DNA from: Morganella sibonii
GTDB lineage: Bacteria > Pseudomonadota > Gammaproteobacteria > Enterobacterales > Enterobacteriaceae
Direction: 5' to 3' (one strand)
DNA length: 64,000 nt
Assembly: GCF_040560245.1 (NCBI RefSeq)
Contig: NZ_JAKMWP010000001.1
Position 1 is the stretch's first letter. Each line of letters starts with the position of its first letter. This document shows positions 62,440 to 64,000 of this stretch, piece by piece. Made by a program: the position numbers and the translations under genes. The notes below the pieces were generated by a model that was not told where the DNA came from, searched no databases, and was given only the letters and a program-made list of their open reading frames with translations.

Positions 62440-62612
62440 CGTTATTAAACCCACTAGCATCGCATCCCACACATTGCCCTCACTGTTCTTCTGAGCAAGA
62501 CATCATTGCATGGGGCACGGGCTGGATGTGCCGCGATTGCGGTCACGAATGGATCATACCTATTCAAAATCACCCTCACACCGTGAATTCATCATCACAT
62601 AAGGAAGCTTAA
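62436..62612 (+). CDS. Zinc-ribbon miniprotein
   Basis: 58 aa. CPHC at 14-17 and CRDC at 32-35 make a four-cysteine zinc ribbon with GTGWMCRDCGHEW. RBS AAAGGAG, ATGA overlap with the WYL gene. Probably coupled to the regulator and could be its small partner, or a nucleic-acid binding accessory factor. Confidence 0.75.
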   Translation: MTLLNPLASHPTHCPHCSSEQDIIAWGTGWMCRDCGHEWIIPIQNHPHTVNSSSHKEA

Positions 62613-62616
62613 AAAT

Positions 62617-63084
62617 ATGAACACCGTTTCACACTTACAACTGGGCTTAGAACGCATCGCTATTGTTATCAGTATTTTGTTATGCCTTTGGATCACTGGC
62701 GCATTGTTAACATATTTCCAGCTTATCGCCCTCATCATGAACCCGTATGGGATCACATTAATGTACTTCGTTTTATATCTCTTGGCTTTGGTTACCCCAC
62801 AACTCTTGGCGCAATTAGGCTTATGGGTTTTGAGTGCTTTTAAGGGGGTTGATTATAAAATCCATTTCAACCCCAAATTAGTTGCCATTATCTCGTCCAT
62901 CATTATCGGATTAGCCCTCTCTAGCCTACTGATTATCATGTCATCCGGTTGGCTATACGGTTTTACTGAAGGTATCGCCACCACGATATTGCTGGTTGAT
63001 TTGCTTATCGCCACTGGTATTGCCTTTTATCTTCATCGACGAATTCGTCACTGGGTTTCAGTGCGACTAAACCGCCAACCATAA
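62617..63084 (+). CDS. Four-TM membrane protein of the island
   Basis: 155 aa with about four hydrophobic helices (IAIVISILLCLWITGALLTY; ITLMYFVLYLLALVTPQLLA; LVAIISSIIIGLALSSLLII; ATTILLVDLLIATGIAFYL) and a basic tail. No recognised domain. Follows the zinc-ribbon gene by 4 bp, so it is in the same operon. Confidence 0.75.
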   Translation: MNTVSHLQLGLERIAIVISILLCLWITGALLTYFQLIALIMNPYGITLMYFVLYLLALVTPQLLAQLGLWVLSAFKGVDYKIHFNPKLVAIISSIIIGLALSSLLIIMSSGWLYGFTEGIATTILLVDLLIATGIAFYLHRRIRHWVSVRLNRQP

Positions 63085-63240
63085 CATTAACCATGATCAG
63101 CAATTTTTGTTGTGGATATCTTATTCACCATTCACCCGATAACCATCGAATACGCCATATCAGGGAAAAACAAGCACCCATTAGACGGTGTTCATCAAGC
63201 GTCAATCTGACGTTTCTATTTATATTAATAGGAATTTATA

Positions 63241-63726
63241 ATGAAAAGATATGTAGTTGTAACTGTATTGGCTTCACTGTGGTTGATGGCATCACCAGCC
63301 TCTGCCACCAGCCAGCCCCCTAAAAATACCATTTGGGAATATAAAGGCGATGGCGGTAAAACCTTATGGCAAGTGTGTGGAAGCCAGAATAGTACTTGTA
63401 GGATTGTGGGCTCAACCAAACATTATGTTGCTGTACTGAATCATAAATCTGCGTCAGGTTGTGCATTTGGTGATTTTTATATCGTGGCAAGAACTGACGG
63501 AAACTGGCAACAACGCGATACAGGCACTTGTAGCCCTAATGCTTATGTCCAAAAAGGATACATAAATAACGGGCAATATTCGTCAGTTGATATTGGTGTC
63601 AACGGTACTATCGTCAAACGCTATCCGATAGGTTACTGGAACCAGCAAAAAGAATTATCAGGTAAAAAACGCCCACATTGGAAAGAAAAAGACCGTACTA
63701 AAGGTGGATTGCAAACCAACCAATAA
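63241..63726 (+). CDS. Secreted small protein with four cysteines
   Basis: 161 aa with signal peptide (cleavage after SASA, about residue 22). The mature part has QVCGSQNSTCRIVG and later SGCAFGDFYIV, DTGTCS, so two disulfides are likely, and a basic C-terminus. Periplasmic or secreted. No family recognised; the following gene encodes another secreted protein. Confidence 0.7.
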   Translation: MKRYVVVTVLASLWLMASPASATSQPPKNTIWEYKGDGGKTLWQVCGSQNSTCRIVGSTKHYVAVLNHKSASGCAFGDFYIVARTDGNWQQRDTGTCSPNAYVQKGYINNGQYSSVDIGVNGTIVKRYPIGYWNQQKELSGKKRPHWKEKDRTKGGLQTNQ

Positions 63727-63793
63727 TAAATAACATTCTCGCTACCGTTACTTGCGGTAGCGAGGACGATACAAGATAACTAAAGGTAACGTA

Positions 63794-64000
63794 ATGAATA
63801 AGATAAAGAGCATTTTTGCGATGAGTTTATTGGCAGTCAGTACATTTAGCTTGGCTGAAGAACAACAGCGTTATGCGAGCATCACACATACCAGCTCAAA
63901 TTTTATTAACCAAGGTTACTGTGGTTACTCGTTTACTCTCGATAACGGCGGTAACCATATGGTTCTAGACCATGCGGAGTTTGGTGCGCTTGAACTAACG
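63794..64000 (+). CDS. Secreted protein, 5' part only
   Basis: The first 69 codons. Signal peptide (IFAMSLLAVSTFSLA) then QRYASITHTSSNFINQGYCGYSFTLDNGGNH. AAAGG precedes the ATG. Runs off the window, so no family can be named. Confidence 0.65.
   Translation, partial: MNKIKSIFAMSLLAVSTFSLAEEQQRYASITHTSSNFINQGYCGYSFTLDNGGNHMVLDHAEFGALELT

Larger units (their letters stand above)
53913..64000. mobile_element. Second integrative element (CP4-57/P4-like island) in tandem, partial
   Basis: It starts directly at the argU fragment with a rightward integrase (now truncated) and carries alpA, a YfjJ-like protein, a YfjP/YeeP GTPase, ArdB, YfjQ-like and WYL-regulator genes, the cargo of CP4-57, CP4-44 and CP4-6 in E. 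coli. AT content is higher than in the chromosome. The right att site must lie beyond 64000; none is seen in the window. Confidence 0.78.

Overview
The first 13.5 kb look like an Enterobacterales chromosome. The order cnoX-ybbO-tesA/ybbA-ybbP ... purK-purE-lpxH-ppiB-cysS ... ybcJ-folD-argU matches the E. coli backbone. The moderate GC content, the extra MFS gene and the cytochrome b562/b561 pair point to Morganellaceae, most likely a Morganella-like species (inference, not proven).

At 13485-13561 lies tRNA-Arg(TCT), argU. Its 3' half (13516-13562) recurs exactly, as 47 bp, at 53866-53912. Between the two copies sits an apparently complete prophage of about 40.4 kb. It has an HK97-type head (HNH, TerS/TerL, portal, protease, capsid) and a lambda-type tail (gpG/GT with a -1 frameshift site, tape measure, M, L, K, I, J). 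From left to right it carries: a leftward early operon ending in an AlpA/Xis-like gene; a CI/Cro switch with operator clusters on both sides of cI; a replication gene with iterons inside it; a fused m5C/m6A DNA methyltransferase; KilA-N, DUF968 and Q-type antiterminator genes; a lysis cassette (holin, SAR endolysin, Rz/Rz1); head and tail genes; an accessory right end; and a leftward integrase. In the excised circle xis and int would be adjacent across attP. An 18-bp repeat present near both ends probably marks Int arm sites. Several cargo genes ('morons') are visible: 25782-26366, 42294-42875 (with its own terminator), and an AT-rich 575-aa gene at 50397-52124 with a possible PD-(D/E)XK-like nuclease motif. 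The last is the best candidate for an undescribed phage-defence gene.

Right of 53912 a second integrative element begins at the displaced argU 3' end, giving a tandem array. Its integrase is cut to the N-terminal ~75 residues by an IS tangle: one complete IS3-family element (55641-56869), a deleted copy of the same element, and a remnant of a different IS3-family element. Beyond lie genes typical of the CP4-57/CP4-6 type of island: alpA, a YfjJ/inovirus Gp2-like replication protein, an unknown AT-rich gene, a YfjP/YeeP-type GTPase, an ArdB/KlcA antirestriction protein, a YfjQ-like DUF932 protein, a WYL regulator, a zinc-ribbon miniprotein, a membrane protein and two small secreted proteins. 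The element runs past the window end.

Where an internal start with a better ribosome-binding site exists, I used it in preference to the longest reading frame. All family assignments rest on reading the translated sequences; no database search was made.
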